A DNA stretch of 64,000 bases from Roseococcus thiosulfatophilus (GCF_017311575.1 NZ_JAFFQY010000061.1:124001-188000), one strand, 5' to 3'; positions 50,558 to 59,261 are shown, counted from the first letter of the stretch. The notes: generated by a model not told the origin, from the sequence alone. Numbers and translations: made by a program.

Positions 50558-51288
50558 GGGCCTTGCTTCTCATCCTCCTGCTGCTGGCCCCGGGCCTCGC
50601 CGCCGCGCAGCCGCTGGTGGCCCGCCTCTCCACCGACCGCGTGGACGTAACCACCGCCTTCGTGGGCGAGAGCGTGCTGGTCTTCGGCAGCACCGAGCAG
50701 CCCATCGGCCCCGGCGGCGACGAGGTCATCGTGGTGGCGCGCGGCCCGTCCACGCATTTCGTGGTCCGCCGGCGCGTCAACGTGCTGGGCATGTGGCTGA
50801 ACGGCCCCTCGGCGCATTTCGACGAGGTGCCGAGCTTCTACGCCATCGCCGGCACCCTGCCCGCCTGGCGGCTGCTGCCCGAGGAGGTGCGCCAGGCGCG
50901 TGGCCTCGGCCTCGACGCGCTGCCGCTGACGCCCAGTTCCGGCGCGCGCTCGCCGCAGTTCCGCGCGGCGCTGCTGGAGCTGAAGCGGAACGAGGGCCTC
51001 TGGCTGGAGGATGTCGCGCCCGTGGACATCGCAGGCAACCGCCTGTTCCAGCTGCGCCTGCCGCTGCCCGCCACGGTGCGGCCGGGCGTCTATGAGATTG
51101 CGGTCCACCTGGTCCGCTCGCGCCAGGTCGTGGCGACCGAGCGGATGGGCTTTGTGGTGGCCCGCACCGGCACCGCGGCCGAGATCGAACGCCTGGCGCG
51201 GCTGCAGCCCGCCGTCTATGCGCTGATCTGCATCATTCTTGCCGCCCTGGCCGGTTGGCTGGGCAGCATCCTCTTCCGGAGAAGCTGA
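50554..51288 (+). CDS. TIGR02186 family membrane-anchored periplasmic protein
   Basis: 244 residues. A signal peptide (MRALLLILLLLAPGLAAAQ), a periplasmic beta-rich region (ARLSTDRVDVTTAFVGESVL; GDEVIVVARGPSTHFVVRRR) and a C-terminal helix (VYALICIILAALAGWLG) followed by FRRS. It matches the TIGR02186 family, a conserved alphaproteobacterial protein without known function that is often next to a TSUP exporter, as here. Both ends overlap neighbours (ATGA with the TSUP gene, TGATG with the Usp gene), so the three are one unit. A periplasmic partner of the exporter is a reasonable guess. Confidence 0.85.
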   Translation: MRALLLILLLLAPGLAAAQPLVARLSTDRVDVTTAFVGESVLVFGSTEQPIGPGGDEVIVVARGPSTHFVVRRRVNVLGMWLNGPSAHFDEVPSFYAIAGTLPAWRLLPEEVRQARGLGLDALPLTPSSGARSPQFRAALLELKRNEGLWLEDVAPVDIAGNRLFQLRLPLPATVRPGVYEIAVHLVRSRQVVATERMGFVVARTGTAAEIERLARLQPAVYALICIILAALAGWLGSILFRRS

Positions 51289-51779
51289 TGACCGAGGACG
51301 GAACGGAAAAGGCCCGGCGCGACCGTGTGTTCCTGGTGGTGGTGGATGACAGCCCTGAGCGCGCCATCGCCCTGCGCTACGCATGCCTGCGCGCCGCCAA
51401 GGGGGGTGGGCGCGTGACGCTGCTGCGGGTGGTGGAGCCGGTGGAGCAGTCCGAATGGGCCGGCATCGGCTCCATGATGCAGGAGGAGCGGCGCGAGGAG
51501 GCGGAGGCGCTGCTGGCGGGCCTCGCCGCCCAGGTGAAGGAGCTGACCGGTGGCCTGCCCATGCTCGTGATCCGCGAGGGCAACGTCGCCGATGAGCTGC
51601 TGGCCCTGCTCGACGAGGACCCCCGCATTTCCATCCTGGTGCTGGCCACCTCGGCCGGCGGCAAGGGGCCGGGGCCGCTGATCACCGCGCTGACGGGGCG
51701 GCTGGCCGGCAAGATGACGGTGCCCATGACCATCGTGCCGGGCGAGATGACCGAGGCGGAGCTGGAAAGAGTGACTTGA
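51288..51779 (+). CDS. Universal stress protein (UspA family)
   Basis: 163 residues. N-terminal RVFLVVVDDSPERAIALRYA is the beta1/alpha1 of the Usp fold with the Asp-Ser pair, and the last strand PMTIVPGEM follows a loop GGKGPGPLITALTGRLAG that replaces the usual G-x2-G-x9-G-S ATP loop only loosely. ATP binding is therefore uncertain. The start at 51288 overlaps the stop of the TIGR02186 gene (TGATG). Third gene of the TSUP run; a GC-rich repeat follows directly. Confidence 0.85.
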   Translation: MTEDGTEKARRDRVFLVVVDDSPERAIALRYACLRAAKGGGRVTLLRVVEPVEQSEWAGIGSMMQEERREEAEALLAGLAAQVKELTGGLPMLVIREGNVADELLALLDEDPRISILVLATSAGGKGPGPLITALTGRLAGKMTVPMTIVPGEMTEAELERVT

Positions 51780-51785
51780 TTTTCT

Positions 51786-52160
51786 GCCCTCAGGCGCCGG
51801 GCGCGCGCTCCGCGCGCTTGGCTTTCGCCGCGCGGCGGGGGGTGCCGGTGGGGCGGTGGCTCGGGCGGCGCCGGCCGCCGTGCGGCCGGATGCTTCCACG
51901 TTGTGCGCCCAGGCCGGGTAGGGCTGGCCCTCAAACGCCGGGCGCGCGCTCCGCGCGCTTGGCTTTCGCCGCGCGGCGCGGGTGACGGTGGGGCGGTGGC
52001 TCGGGCGGCGCCGGCCGCCGTGCGGCCGGATGCTCTCACATTGCGCCCCCAGGCCGGGTGGGGTTGGCCCTCAAACGCCGGGCGCCGCCTCCGGCGGCTG
52101 GGCTTTCGCCGCGCGGCGGGGGTGCTGTTGGCGCGGTGGTCCGGGCAGCGCCCTTAGGCC
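51786..52160 (+). repeat. 140-bp GC-rich tandem repeat, two full units and one partial
   Basis: Units begin at 51786, 51927 and 52067 (periods 141 and 140). Each opens with GCCCTCARRCGCCGGGCGC, contains a short palindrome (GCGCGCGCTCCGCGCGC in units 1 and 2, GCCGCCTCCGGCGGC in unit 3), then GGCTTTCGCCGCGCGGCG and, in the first two, GCCGGCCGCCGTGCGGCCGG. Unit 3 is cut short near 52160. It fills the 393-base gap between the Usp gene and ribA; no gene was found there. The short frames inside it are repeat-made. Confidence 0.85.
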
Positions 52161-52172
52161 AGGTGACGCTCC

Positions 52173-53339
52173 TCACTCCGGCAGCATATGCCCGAAGCGC
52201 TGCGCCTTCGTGGCCAGGTAGCCGTCATTCACGCCATTGCCGGCGAAGGCGTGTTCCTCGCGGGCCTGCACCTCGATGCCGCAGGCGGCGAGGCCCGCCA
52301 GCTTGTCGGGGTTGTTCGTCAGCAGCCGCACGCGCGGAACGCCCAGGGCGCGCAGCATGGTGGCCGCCACCAGGAAGGTGCGCTCATCCGCCCCATAGCC
52401 CAGGGCCCGGTTGGCATCGAGCGTGTCCAGGCCCTGGTCCTGCAGCGTGTAGGCGCGCAGCTTGTTGACGAGGCCGATGCCCCGCCCCTCCTGCGCCAGA
52501 TAGATCAGGACGCCCGCGCCTTCCTCGGCCATGCGGCGCAGCGCGCCCTTCAGCTGCGGCCCGCAATCGCAGCGCAGCGAGCCCAGGAGGTCCCCGGTGA
52601 AGCACTCCGAATGCAGCCGCGCCAGCGGCGCGCCACCGCCGGCCAGCACCGCCTCGGGCTTGCCCACCAGCATGGCCAGGTGCTCGATCCCGCCATCGGC
52701 GGCGCGGAAGGCGATGATGCGCGTGTCCTTCGCATCCTCCAGCGGCACCCGTGCCTCGCCCACCGCGCGCAGCGTGGTGGCGGCGGTGTGGGGGTAGGCC
52801 AGGATCTCCTCGGCCGCGATGCCCATCAGGCCCGGCACGGAAGTGACCACACGGTCCAGCGGCACCGCCACCAGCGCGGGCAGCAGGCGCCCCAGCTTGG
52901 CAAGGGCCAGCGCGGCGGGGGCAAGGGCCGGCGTGGCCGCGCGGTCCAGCTGCTGGCCCTCGGCGCCGAGCAGCTGGTCGGCGGTGGGGTCGGCAAAGGC
53001 ACGCAGGCAGGCGGGGTCCATCAGCCCGGCCGGCAGGCGCAGCGCCACGGCGCCGGCCTCCGGCGCGTCGAGCGGCACGGGGCGCTGCAACAGGGCGGCC
53101 GCGCGCACGGGCGCCAGCAGCAGCACCGGCGGGCGCGCGGAGGCGCGCGCCATCTCGCCCAGGCCCTGCGCGCCGACGGTCTCGGCCGCCGCCACCAGGA
53201 GGGCGCCCTCGGCGCCATGCACCAGCACGGGCGTGCCGCGGCGGACTTCGGAGACGGCGCGATGCACCGCCCGCAGCACCAGGACATCCTCCGTCAGCGC
53301 ACCAAGGGAAGCCTGCGGTTGCGAAGCGACGACATTCAT
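52173..53339 (-). CDS. ribA: GTP cyclohydrolase II (RibA) with degenerate RibB-like N-terminal domain
   Basis: 388 residues. First step of riboflavin synthesis. The C-terminal half is a full cyclohydrolase II: zinc Cys in HSECFTGDLLGSLRCDCGPQ, then YLAQEGRGIGLVNKLRAY, DANRALGYGADERTF and LLTNNPDKLAGL. The first 180 residues follow the outline of a 3,4-dihydroxybutanone-phosphate synthase (RRGTPVLV...LLVAAAETVGAQGLGEMAR), but the acidic active-site loop (DDEDRENEGD-type in RibB) is missing. That half is probably not catalytic. Start MNVVASQPQ (53339) with AAGGA about ten bases upstream. I saw no FMN riboswitch in the 203-base upstream gap. Confidence 0.9.
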   Translation of the reverse strand: MNVVASQPQASLGALTEDVLVLRAVHRAVSEVRRGTPVLVHGAEGALLVAAAETVGAQGLGEMARASARPPVLLLAPVRAAALLQRPVPLDAPEAGAVALRLPAGLMDPACLRAFADPTADQLLGAEGQQLDRAATPALAPAALALAKLGRLLPALVAVPLDRVVTSVPGLMGIAAEEILAYPHTAATTLRAVGEARVPLEDAKDTRIIAFRAADGGIEHLAMLVGKPEAVLAGGGAPLARLHSECFTGDLLGSLRCDCGPQLKGALRRMAEEGAGVLIYLAQEGRGIGLVNKLRAYTLQDQGLDTLDANRALGYGADERTFLVAATMLRALGVPRVRLLTNNPDKLAGLAACGIEVQAREEHAFAGNGVNDGYLATKAQRFGHMLPE

Positions 53340-53542
53340 GGACGACCGATCCTTCATGGGTAGAAACTTTGCCTTGAGAATGTGGCGTCACAGTGGGAAG
53401 CGACAGGGCGCCGCGTGAAACTTATTTTCGCGGACATGTGCAACCTTTCGCGCAAGCATTCCGCCCGCGCGGTGCAAGTGCTAAGAGGGAAGGGATTGTA
53501 AACCACAGCGGCTGTCATCAAGCCGACATCCTCCAGGCGACC

Positions 53543-54193
53543 ATGGCCGGCCCGCGCCACCTGCTTCTACTGACCGAGGACGAGGCCCTGGCGGCCATTC
53601 TTCCCGCGCAACTGGCGCAAGGCACCGAATATCGGGCCGAGCCCGTGGCACCCGGCGACGGCGCCGCCCGCCTGATGGACCCTCTCGCGCGCATTGACGC
53701 CACGCTGCTCGATGCCCCCGCCCTGGAATGGGTGGAGCCCCTGCGCGCCGCCAGCGGCGGTCGGCCCATCCTGCTGCTGGGCGATGGCGCGGCGTCGGAA
53801 CTGCCCAGCCTGCCCAAGCCCGTGCGGCTGGCGGCGCTGGTGTCCCGGATGAACGCGCTGCTGGCGGCCTTCGAGGCCTCGCCCGAGGCCGGCATCCGGA
53901 TGGGCGGGCATTTCTTCCACCCGGCCTCGCGCCTGATGCTGACGCCGGAAGGCAGCCGCATCCGCCTGACCGAGAAGGAGGCCGCCATCCTCCTCTACCT
54001 GCACCGCGCGGCCGGCCGCGCCGTCTCGCGCGCCGAACTGCTGGGGGAGGTCTGGGGCTATTCGGCCGCGGTCGCCACCCACACGCTGGAGACGCACATC
54101 TACCGGCTGCGCCGCAAGATCGAGAAGGCGCCGGAACTCGCGCGCCTGCTGGTGACGGAAGAGGGCGGGTACCGGCTGGAACCCGCCCCCTAA
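53543..54193 (+). CDS. OmpR-type winged-helix response regulator
   Basis: 216 residues. The N-terminal half (MAGPRHLLLLTEDEALAAIL) resembles a receiver: acidic residues in TEDEA, a candidate phospho-Asp in ATLLDAPALEW near residue 55 and a Lys-Pro in LPKPVRLAALVSRM. The C-terminal half is a clear OmpR/PhoB DNA-binding domain, with RLTEKEAAILLYLHRAAGR, SRAELLGEVWGY and the recognition helix THTLETHIYRLRRKIE, ending in GYRLEPAP. No histidine kinase is beside it, so its signal source is unknown. Divergent from ribA. Confidence 0.85.
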   Translation: MAGPRHLLLLTEDEALAAILPAQLAQGTEYRAEPVAPGDGAARLMDPLARIDATLLDAPALEWVEPLRAASGGRPILLLGDGAASELPSLPKPVRLAALVSRMNALLAAFEASPEAGIRMGGHFFHPASRLMLTPEGSRIRLTEKEAAILLYLHRAAGRAVSRAELLGEVWGYSAAVATHTLETHIYRLRRKIEKAPELARLLVTEEGGYRLEPAP

Positions 54194-54219
54194 GCTTTTC
54201 TTGGCGGCCGATTCACCCC

Positions 54220-54235
54220 CCGGCGATACCGCCGG
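54220..54235. terminator. Small hairpin between convergent regulator and nitroreductase genes
   Basis: CCGGCG (54220-54225), loop ATAC, CGCCGG (54230-54235), in the 60-base gap between two converging genes. A short stem without a U-run; termination is inferred from position. Confidence 0.35.
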
Positions 54236-54253
54236 AGGCGATCGGACGCGGGC

Positions 54254-54844
54254 TCAGAGCAGCTTGCAGGCTTCCTCGAACGCCAGGCGCGGGCTGCGCT
54301 CGAAGACGCCGGACGGGTCGCCATGGCCGAGCGTCACCAGCCAGTTGGACTTCCAGCCGGTGTCCGCCAGGAACAGCTCATCCACCTTGCCATTGTCGAA
54401 GCCGCTCATGGCGCCGACATCGAGGCCCAGCGCGCGGGCGGCCAGCATCAGGTAGGCGCCCTGCAGGGTGCCGTTGCGGAAGGCGGTGGTGTCGGCCAGC
54501 GACCAGTTGCCGGAGAACCAGGACTTCGCATCCGCATGGGGGAAGAGGCGCGGCAGCAGGTCGTAGAACTTCGGATCATGCGCGACGATCACGACCACGG
54601 GGGCGGTCATTGTCTTCTCGACATTGCCGGCCGAAAGCGTCTCCTTCAGCTTCGCCTTCGCCTCCGGCGTGCGGAGGAACAGGAAGCGCGCGGGCGAAGA
54701 ATTGGCGCTGGTCGGGCCCCATTTCACGAGGTCGTACAGCTCACGCAGGGTCTCGTCGGAGACGGGCTTGTCCTGCCACTTGTTCTGGGTGCGCGCCTCG
54801 CGGAAGAGCTGGTCGAGGGCGGCGGGCGAGAGTGTTTCGGTCAT
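54254..54844 (-). CDS. Nitroreductase-family protein, RutE/malonic semialdehyde reductase type
   Basis: 196 residues. FMN-dependent nitroreductase fold: [20 protein letters not shown] (FMN site), [22 protein letters not shown] and the C-terminal [16 protein letters not shown]. These match the RutE/HadB-like subfamily, which reduces malonic semialdehyde to 3-hydroxypropionate. No other rut genes are present, so it may have a different carbonyl or nitro substrate. ATG 54844 has AAGGAA upstream. It diverges from the nitronate monooxygenase gene. Confidence 0.88.
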   Translation of the reverse strand: MTETLSPAALDQLFREARTQNKWQDKPVSDETLRELYDLVKWGPTSANSSPARFLFLRTPEAKAKLKETLSAGNVEKTMTAPVVVIVAHDPKFYDLLPRLFPHADAKSWFSGNWSLADTTAFRNGTLQGAYLMLAARALGLDVGAMSGFDNGKVDELFLADTGWKSNWLVTLGHGDPSGVFERSPRLAFEEACKLL

Positions 54845-55025
54845 GGAATTCCTTCCGGGCGGGGTTCCGCTTTCGTTCCGCATGTAGGGCGGCCGGGGCG
54901 AAGCTGCCAATGCGCACAGGCTATGGCCATCATCCGGCAGCGCAATATCGGCCGTGGCGGGCGTTTCCGTGGGCATGGAACCATGGCTAGACTGGCCCCA
55001 ACCGAATGGAGAGGAACCGCACCCG

Positions 55026-56033
55026 ATGGACCTGCGTGACATGCTCAAGGGGCGGCTGCGCCTGCCCCTCATCGCCTCGCCGCTCTTCATCATCTCGGTG
55101 CCGGACCTGGTGGTGGCGCAATGCACCAGCGGCATCATCGGCTCCATGCCCTCGCTCAACGCCCGCCCGCTGGAGCAGCTGGACGAATGGCTCACCGAGA
55201 TCAAGGAACGCCTGGCCGCGCATGACCGCGCCCATCCCGACCGGCCCTCGGCCCCCTTCGCCATCAACCTGATCGTCCACAAGTCCAATGACCGGCTGGA
55301 GCAGGACCTGGCGCTGTGCGTGAAGCACAAGGTGCCGCTGATCATCACGAGCCTGGGCGCCCGGCCGGAGGTGAACGAGGCCATCCATTCCTATGGCGGC
55401 TTCGTGATCCATGACGTGATCAACCAGTTCTTCGCACGCAAGGCCATCGAGAAGGGCGCGGATGGGCTGGTGCTGGTGGCCGCCGGCGCGGGCGGCCATG
55501 CCGGCGCGCAATCCCCCTTCGCCCTGGTGCAGGAGACGCGGCAATGGTTCGACGGGCCGGTGGCGCTGTCGGGCTCCATCGCCCATGGGCGCAGCATCCT
55601 GGCCGCCGAGGCCATGGGGGCGGATTTCGCCTATATGGGCACGGCCTTCATCGCGACGCCCGAGGCGCGCGCGGTGGAGGACTACAAGCGGATGATCGTG
55701 GAGAGCGGGGCGGGCGACATCGTCTACACCAACCTCATCACCGGCGTGCACGGGAACTACCTGAAGCCCTCCATCGCGCGGGCGGGGCTCGACCCCGACA
55801 ACCTGGACACGGGCGACAAGTCGCAGATGACCTTCGCCTCGGACCGTAAGAAGCGCTGGAAGGACATCTGGGGCGCCGGGCAATCCGTGGGCGGCATCCA
55901 TGAGGTGATGCCGGCGGCGGCGCTGGTGGACCGGCTGGCGGCGGAATACGCGGAAGGGCGCCGGGCGCTGGGGGCGCATTCGCCCATCGTGAATCCTGGC
56001 TGGGGCCAAGGCCAGCGGGCGGCGGCCGAATAG
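55026..56033 (+). CDS. Nitronate monooxygenase (2-nitropropane dioxygenase family)
   Basis: 335 residues, FMN-binding TIM barrel. [20 protein letters not shown] at the N-terminus, the phosphate-binding [40 protein letters not shown] and [11 protein letters not shown] are family hallmarks. His in the GGHAG loop corresponds to the catalytic base region. The family oxidises alkyl nitronates such as propionate 3-nitronate, a toxin. Start [10 protein letters not shown] (55026) with GGAGAGG upstream. Confidence 0.9.
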   Translation: MDLRDMLKGRLRLPLIASPLFIISVPDLVVAQCTSGIIGSMPSLNARPLEQLDEWLTEIKERLAAHDRAHPDRPSAPFAINLIVHKSNDRLEQDLALCVKHKVPLIITSLGARPEVNEAIHSYGGFVIHDVINQFFARKAIEKGADGLVLVAAGAGGHAGAQSPFALVQETRQWFDGPVALSGSIAHGRSILAAEAMGADFAYMGTAFIATPEARAVEDYKRMIVESGAGDIVYTNLITGVHGNYLKPSIARAGLDPDNLDTGDKSQMTFASDRKKRWKDIWGAGQSVGGIHEVMPAAALVDRLAAEYAEGRRALGAHSPIVNPGWGQGQRAAAE

Positions 56034-56112
56034 CCGCGTAACCTTCCGGCGCGCGGCGGCGAAGCGGGAGGCAGCCCCTCCCCTTCCCTGCACGGACGCT
56101 TATCTATCTGCC

Positions 56113-56886
56113 ATGGAACTCGAAGCCACCCTGCGCCTGGGCGCCTTCGCGGGCGTCCTGGCCGCGCTGATCCTGGCGGAGCGCCTGCTGCCCTGGGCGC
56201 ATCCGCGGCCGCTGGGCATGCGGCGCTGGTGGCCGAACCTGGGGCTGGTGGCGGTGGGGTCGGTGCTGGTGCGCTTCACCCTGCCGCTGGCCGCCGTGGC
56301 GGCGGCCTTCTGGGCGCAGGGCCAGGGCATCGGGGTGATGAACTGGCTGGACCTGCCGCTCTGGGTGGCCATCCCGCTGACGGTCGTGGTCTTCGACCTC
56401 ATCATCTACTTCCAGCACCGCGTCTTCCACCACGTGCCCTGGCTGTGGCGCCTGCACCGCGTCCACCATGCCGACCCCGAGATGGACGCCACCACCGGGG
56501 TGCGCTTCCACCCGGTGGAAATCTGGCTCTCCATGCTGGTGAAGATCGGTTTCGCGGTGGCGCTGGGCGCGCCGCCCGAGGGCATCTTGGCCTTCGAGAT
56601 CATCCTCAATGCCACCAGCCTGTTCGAACACGCGGCCATCCGCATCCCGCCGAAGCTCGACCGCGCCCTGGGCTGGGTGATCGTCACGCCCAACCTGCAC
56701 CGCATCCACCACAGCGAGCGCGAGCACGAGACGAACAGCCATTTCGGCTTCTGCCTCTCCCTGTGGGACCGGCTCTTCGGCACCTGGCGCGGCCGATGGG
56801 AGGGGGAGCTGGTGCTGGGCGTGCGCGGCCACCGCGAGCTGGACCGGCAGACGCTGCGGCGCCTGCTGACCCAGCCGCTGGACTAG
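56113..56886 (+). CDS. Sterol desaturase / fatty acid hydroxylase family membrane protein
   Basis: 257 residues with about four transmembrane helices and the di-iron histidine clusters of the family: FQHRVFHH near residue 98, HRVHHADPEMD near 115 and HRIHHSEREHETNSHFGF near 198. It hydroxylates or desaturates a lipid; hopanoid, carotenoid or fatty acid substrates are all possible. ATG 56113; a TATCTA box lies six bases upstream and no clear ribosome binding site is seen. A hairpin at 56895 follows. Confidence 0.88.
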   Translation: MELEATLRLGAFAGVLAALILAERLLPWAHPRPLGMRRWWPNLGLVAVGSVLVRFTLPLAAVAAAFWAQGQGIGVMNWLDLPLWVAIPLTVVVFDLIIYFQHRVFHHVPWLWRLHRVHHADPEMDATTGVRFHPVEIWLSMLVKIGFAVALGAPPEGILAFEIILNATSLFEHAAIRIPPKLDRALGWVIVTPNLHRIHHSEREHETNSHFGFCLSLWDRLFGTWRGRWEGELVLGVRGHRELDRQTLRRLLTQPLD

Positions 56887-56894
56887 CGGCCGGT

Positions 56895-56920
56895 CGGCCT
56901 CGGTGAAATCACCGAAGCCG
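56895..56920. terminator. Hairpin between convergent genes
   Basis: TCGGTGA / TCACCGA with an AA loop, extended by CGGC / GCCG after one mismatch. It lies 9 bases after the hydroxylase stop and about 25 bases beyond the stop of the converging secreted protein gene, so it may serve both. Confidence 0.5.
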
Positions 56921-56945
56921 ATCAGCCGCTCAGCCCGGCCGCCCG

Positions 56946-57446
56946 CTACCGGTTCTCCAGCCCCCGCGCCGCCCGCTGCTGGCGGATACTGTCCGCCGAG
57001 GCACCGACCTGCTCCCGGAAGCGGGCCAGCCCCTCGCGCACGCCGCGATGGGCCTCCGGGAATTCCCGCGGCGGGGTGAAGCGGTCCGGCTGGCTTTCGT
57101 CATGGGCCAGCACCGCGTCCATGGTGCGGACCAGGAAGGACACGTCGCCAAAGGCCCATTCATTCAGCGGCCGCCCCACGCTTTCGGTCAGCGCGGCGAA
57201 GAGGGCGCGGTCCCCGTCCGCCGGCAGGTCGGGCCGGGCCACCAGGTGCGTCCGGTAGCGCAGCTGGCCCAGGTAGAACACGAAGACCGCGTCCTCTCGC
57301 TGCCCCGCCCCGAAGAGCCGCCCTGCCTCGCGGTAATAGGCGGAGGGGTGCTGGCCGTTCAGCCGCGCCCCCAGCGCCTCATTGGCACGCCCCAGCCCGG
57401 GGACCAGCGCCAACAAGGGAATGGCGGCGAGGTGGCGTCTGCGCAT
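56946..57446 (-). CDS. Secreted protein of unknown function
   Basis: 166 residues. A signal peptide is likely (MRRRHLAAIPLLALVPGLGRA), followed by a soluble, mostly helical domain with SAYYREAGRLFGAGQREDAV, FVFYLGQLRYRTHL and NEWAFGDVSFLVRTMDAVL. The pattern recalls tetratricopeptide-like helices, but no known family was recognised. It lies just downstream, on the same strand, of the acyl-CoA ligase gene (about 30 bases). Confidence 0.7.
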   Translation of the reverse strand: MRRRHLAAIPLLALVPGLGRANEALGARLNGQHPSAYYREAGRLFGAGQREDAVFVFYLGQLRYRTHLVARPDLPADGDRALFAALTESVGRPLNEWAFGDVSFLVRTMDAVLAHDESQPDRFTPPREFPEAHRGVREGLARFREQVGASADSIRQQRAARGLENR

Positions 57447-57475
57447 GTCGGCTTCCTTCGATAATGCGGGAAGGA

Positions 57476-59203
57476 TCAGCCCAACCCGTTCACAACGCCC
57501 GCATAACGCTCCAGCACCAGCCGGCGCTTCACCTTCATGGTGGGCGTCAGCATGCCGTTCTCCACCGTGAAAGGCTCGGTCACGGGCGCCCAGCGGCGGA
57601 TGCGCTCGACGGGCGAGAGCTTTGCGTTCACCCGCGCCACCGCACCCGCCAGGCTTTCCGCCTGCCCCTCCGCCGCCACCAGCAGGGCGACGACGCCGGC
57701 CATGCCCTCGCCGGCGGCCACGGCCTGGGCGATCTCGGGCTCGCCCACCAGCAGGGCTTCGAGCTTGGAAGGCGCCACCATGTCGCCCCCCTTCAGCTTG
57801 ATGAAGTCCCGCTTGCGGTCGGTGATGACGAGGCGCCCCTCCTCCAACCGCCCCACATCGCCGGTGTGCAGCCAGGTCCTGCCATCGCCCTCCGGCACCC
57901 TCAGGGCGGCTTCCGTCGCTTCGGGGTTGTTCCAGTAGCCATCCATGACGAGCTTGCCCGCGACCAGGATCTCCCCATTCGCCGCGATGCGGACCTCCAC
58001 GCCGGGCAAGGGCGGGCCCACGCTGCGCCGGGCATTGTCCCAGGGCAGGTTCACGCTGATGACGGGGCCGGCCTCGCTCTGCCCATAGCCCTGGATCAGC
58101 GGCAGGCCGAGGGCCAGGAAGAAGCCCGACAACTCGGGATCAAGACGCGCGCTGCCCGAGACCAGCGCCCGCACATTGCCGCCGAAGCGGCCGCGGATCT
58201 TGTTCCGCACCAGCCGGTCCAGCACCACGTCCTGCGCCTTCTCGAACAGGTTCAGCGGCGGGCCGTCCAGCTTCCGCAGCCCAAGCGCCAGGGCCTGGTC
58301 GAAGAGGCGCTTCTTGAGGCCGCCATCCTTCTCCACCTGGGCGGTGATGCGCGCCCGCAGCACCTCGAACAGCCGGGGCACGGCGGTGATGATGGCGGGC
58401 TTGAACTCGGCCATTTCGGCGCCGAGCCGGTCGGCGCCGCGGGAATAGACCACCTCCATCCCGAAGGAGGGCAGCAGGAAGCCGCCCACCGTGTGCTCAT
58501 AGCTGTGCGACATGGGCAGGAAGGAGAGATACTTCTCCCCCGCCACATCCAGCCGCGCGATGAGGGGGCGGATGCCCTCACGGTTCGCCAGCAGGGCGCG
58601 GTGGGGCAGCATGACCCCGCGCGGCGCGCCGCCCGTGCCGGAGGTGTAGATCAGGCAGGCCAGCCGCCCCTCGGGGATGTGCTCGGCCTCCGCCATCAGC
58701 ATCACCACGTCGCTGGGGGCGGCCTCCAGCGCCGCCCATTCGGCGCTTCGGCCGCCGGGGGGTGCGGGGGCGCCGGCCTCCATGCAGACCAGCAGGTCCA
58801 GCCCGGCCGTGCGGCCCGCCGCCTCCACCACCGCTCGTGCCAGCGCGGCCGTGGACACCACCGCCACCCGCGCCCCGCTGTCGCCCAGCACATGGGCGTG
58901 GTCGGCCACGGTGTTGGTCACATAGGTGGGCACGGTGACGGCGCCGATGGTCATCACCGCCACGTCGGTGATGAGGAATTCGGGCCGGTTCTCGCTGACC
59001 AGCAGCACCCGGTCGCCCGGCATCACGCCCTGGGCGCGCAGCCAGGCGGCCACCGCCGCCACCTTCATGGCGAAATCGCCCCAGGACAGCGTCCGCCACC
59101 GCCCATCGCGCCAGGCGGTCAGCATGGGCCTGTCGGGCATTTCGCGGGCCAGGCCCAGCATCATGCCCGGCAGGCTGCTCCATCGGGTTCCGGCTTGATT
59201 CAT
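57476..59203 (-). CDS. AMP-dependent long-chain acyl-CoA synthetase
   Basis: 575 residues, long-chain FadD15-like branch of the ANL superfamily. Motifs: CLIYTSGTGGAPRGVMLPH (AMP/phosphate loop), FLPMSHSYEHTVGGFLL, QGYGQSEAGPVIS and the hinge LVITDRKRDFIKLKGGDMVAP with the C-terminal KVKRRLVLERYAG in which the catalytic Lys lies. It activates a fatty or other carboxylic acid with ATP and CoA. The start MNQAGTRWSSLPGM (59203) is 64 bases from the divergent pepF start. Confidence 0.93.
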   Translation of the reverse strand: MNQAGTRWSSLPGMMLGLAREMPDRPMLTAWRDGRWRTLSWGDFAMKVAAVAAWLRAQGVMPGDRVLLVSENRPEFLITDVAVMTIGAVTVPTYVTNTVADHAHVLGDSGARVAVVSTAALARAVVEAAGRTAGLDLLVCMEAGAPAPPGGRSAEWAALEAAPSDVVMLMAEAEHIPEGRLACLIYTSGTGGAPRGVMLPHRALLANREGIRPLIARLDVAGEKYLSFLPMSHSYEHTVGGFLLPSFGMEVVYSRGADRLGAEMAEFKPAIITAVPRLFEVLRARITAQVEKDGGLKKRLFDQALALGLRKLDGPPLNLFEKAQDVVLDRLVRNKIRGRFGGNVRALVSGSARLDPELSGFFLALGLPLIQGYGQSEAGPVISVNLPWDNARRSVGPPLPGVEVRIAANGEILVAGKLVMDGYWNNPEATEAALRVPEGDGRTWLHTGDVGRLEEGRLVITDRKRDFIKLKGGDMVAPSKLEALLVGEPEIAQAVAAGEGMAGVVALLVAAEGQAESLAGAVARVNAKLSPVERIRRWAPVTEPFTVENGMLTPTMKVKRRLVLERYAGVVNGLG

Positions 59204-59233
59204 GTTTCCCCCCCGGCTCTGGGCGCGCGCGCC

Positions 59234-59261
59234 TTGGCCGCGCCTTGTCTTCGCATATATG
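59234..59261 (+). promoter_or_regulatory. Candidate pepF promoter
   Basis: TTGGCC (59234-59239), 16-base spacer, TATATG (59256-59261), six bases before ATG 59268. If used, the transcript would start at the start codon. There is no other room for a rightward promoter in the 64-base divergent gap. Confidence 0.35.

Noticed and set aside
51776-52468. Short plus-strand frames (about 60-140 residues) in and beside the tandem repeat
   Set aside because: They consist of repeat-coded Arg/Pro/Ala text, and a 140-bp period shifts the frame; no ribosome binding sites or families.
53340-53542. FMN riboswitch before ribA
   Set aside because: I looked for the conserved RFN core on the minus strand and did not find it.
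53354-53560. 68-residue minus-strand frame upstream of ribA as a leader peptide
   Set aside because: No binding site, no riboflavin-linked motif, and atypical codon use; the region is better explained as promoter.
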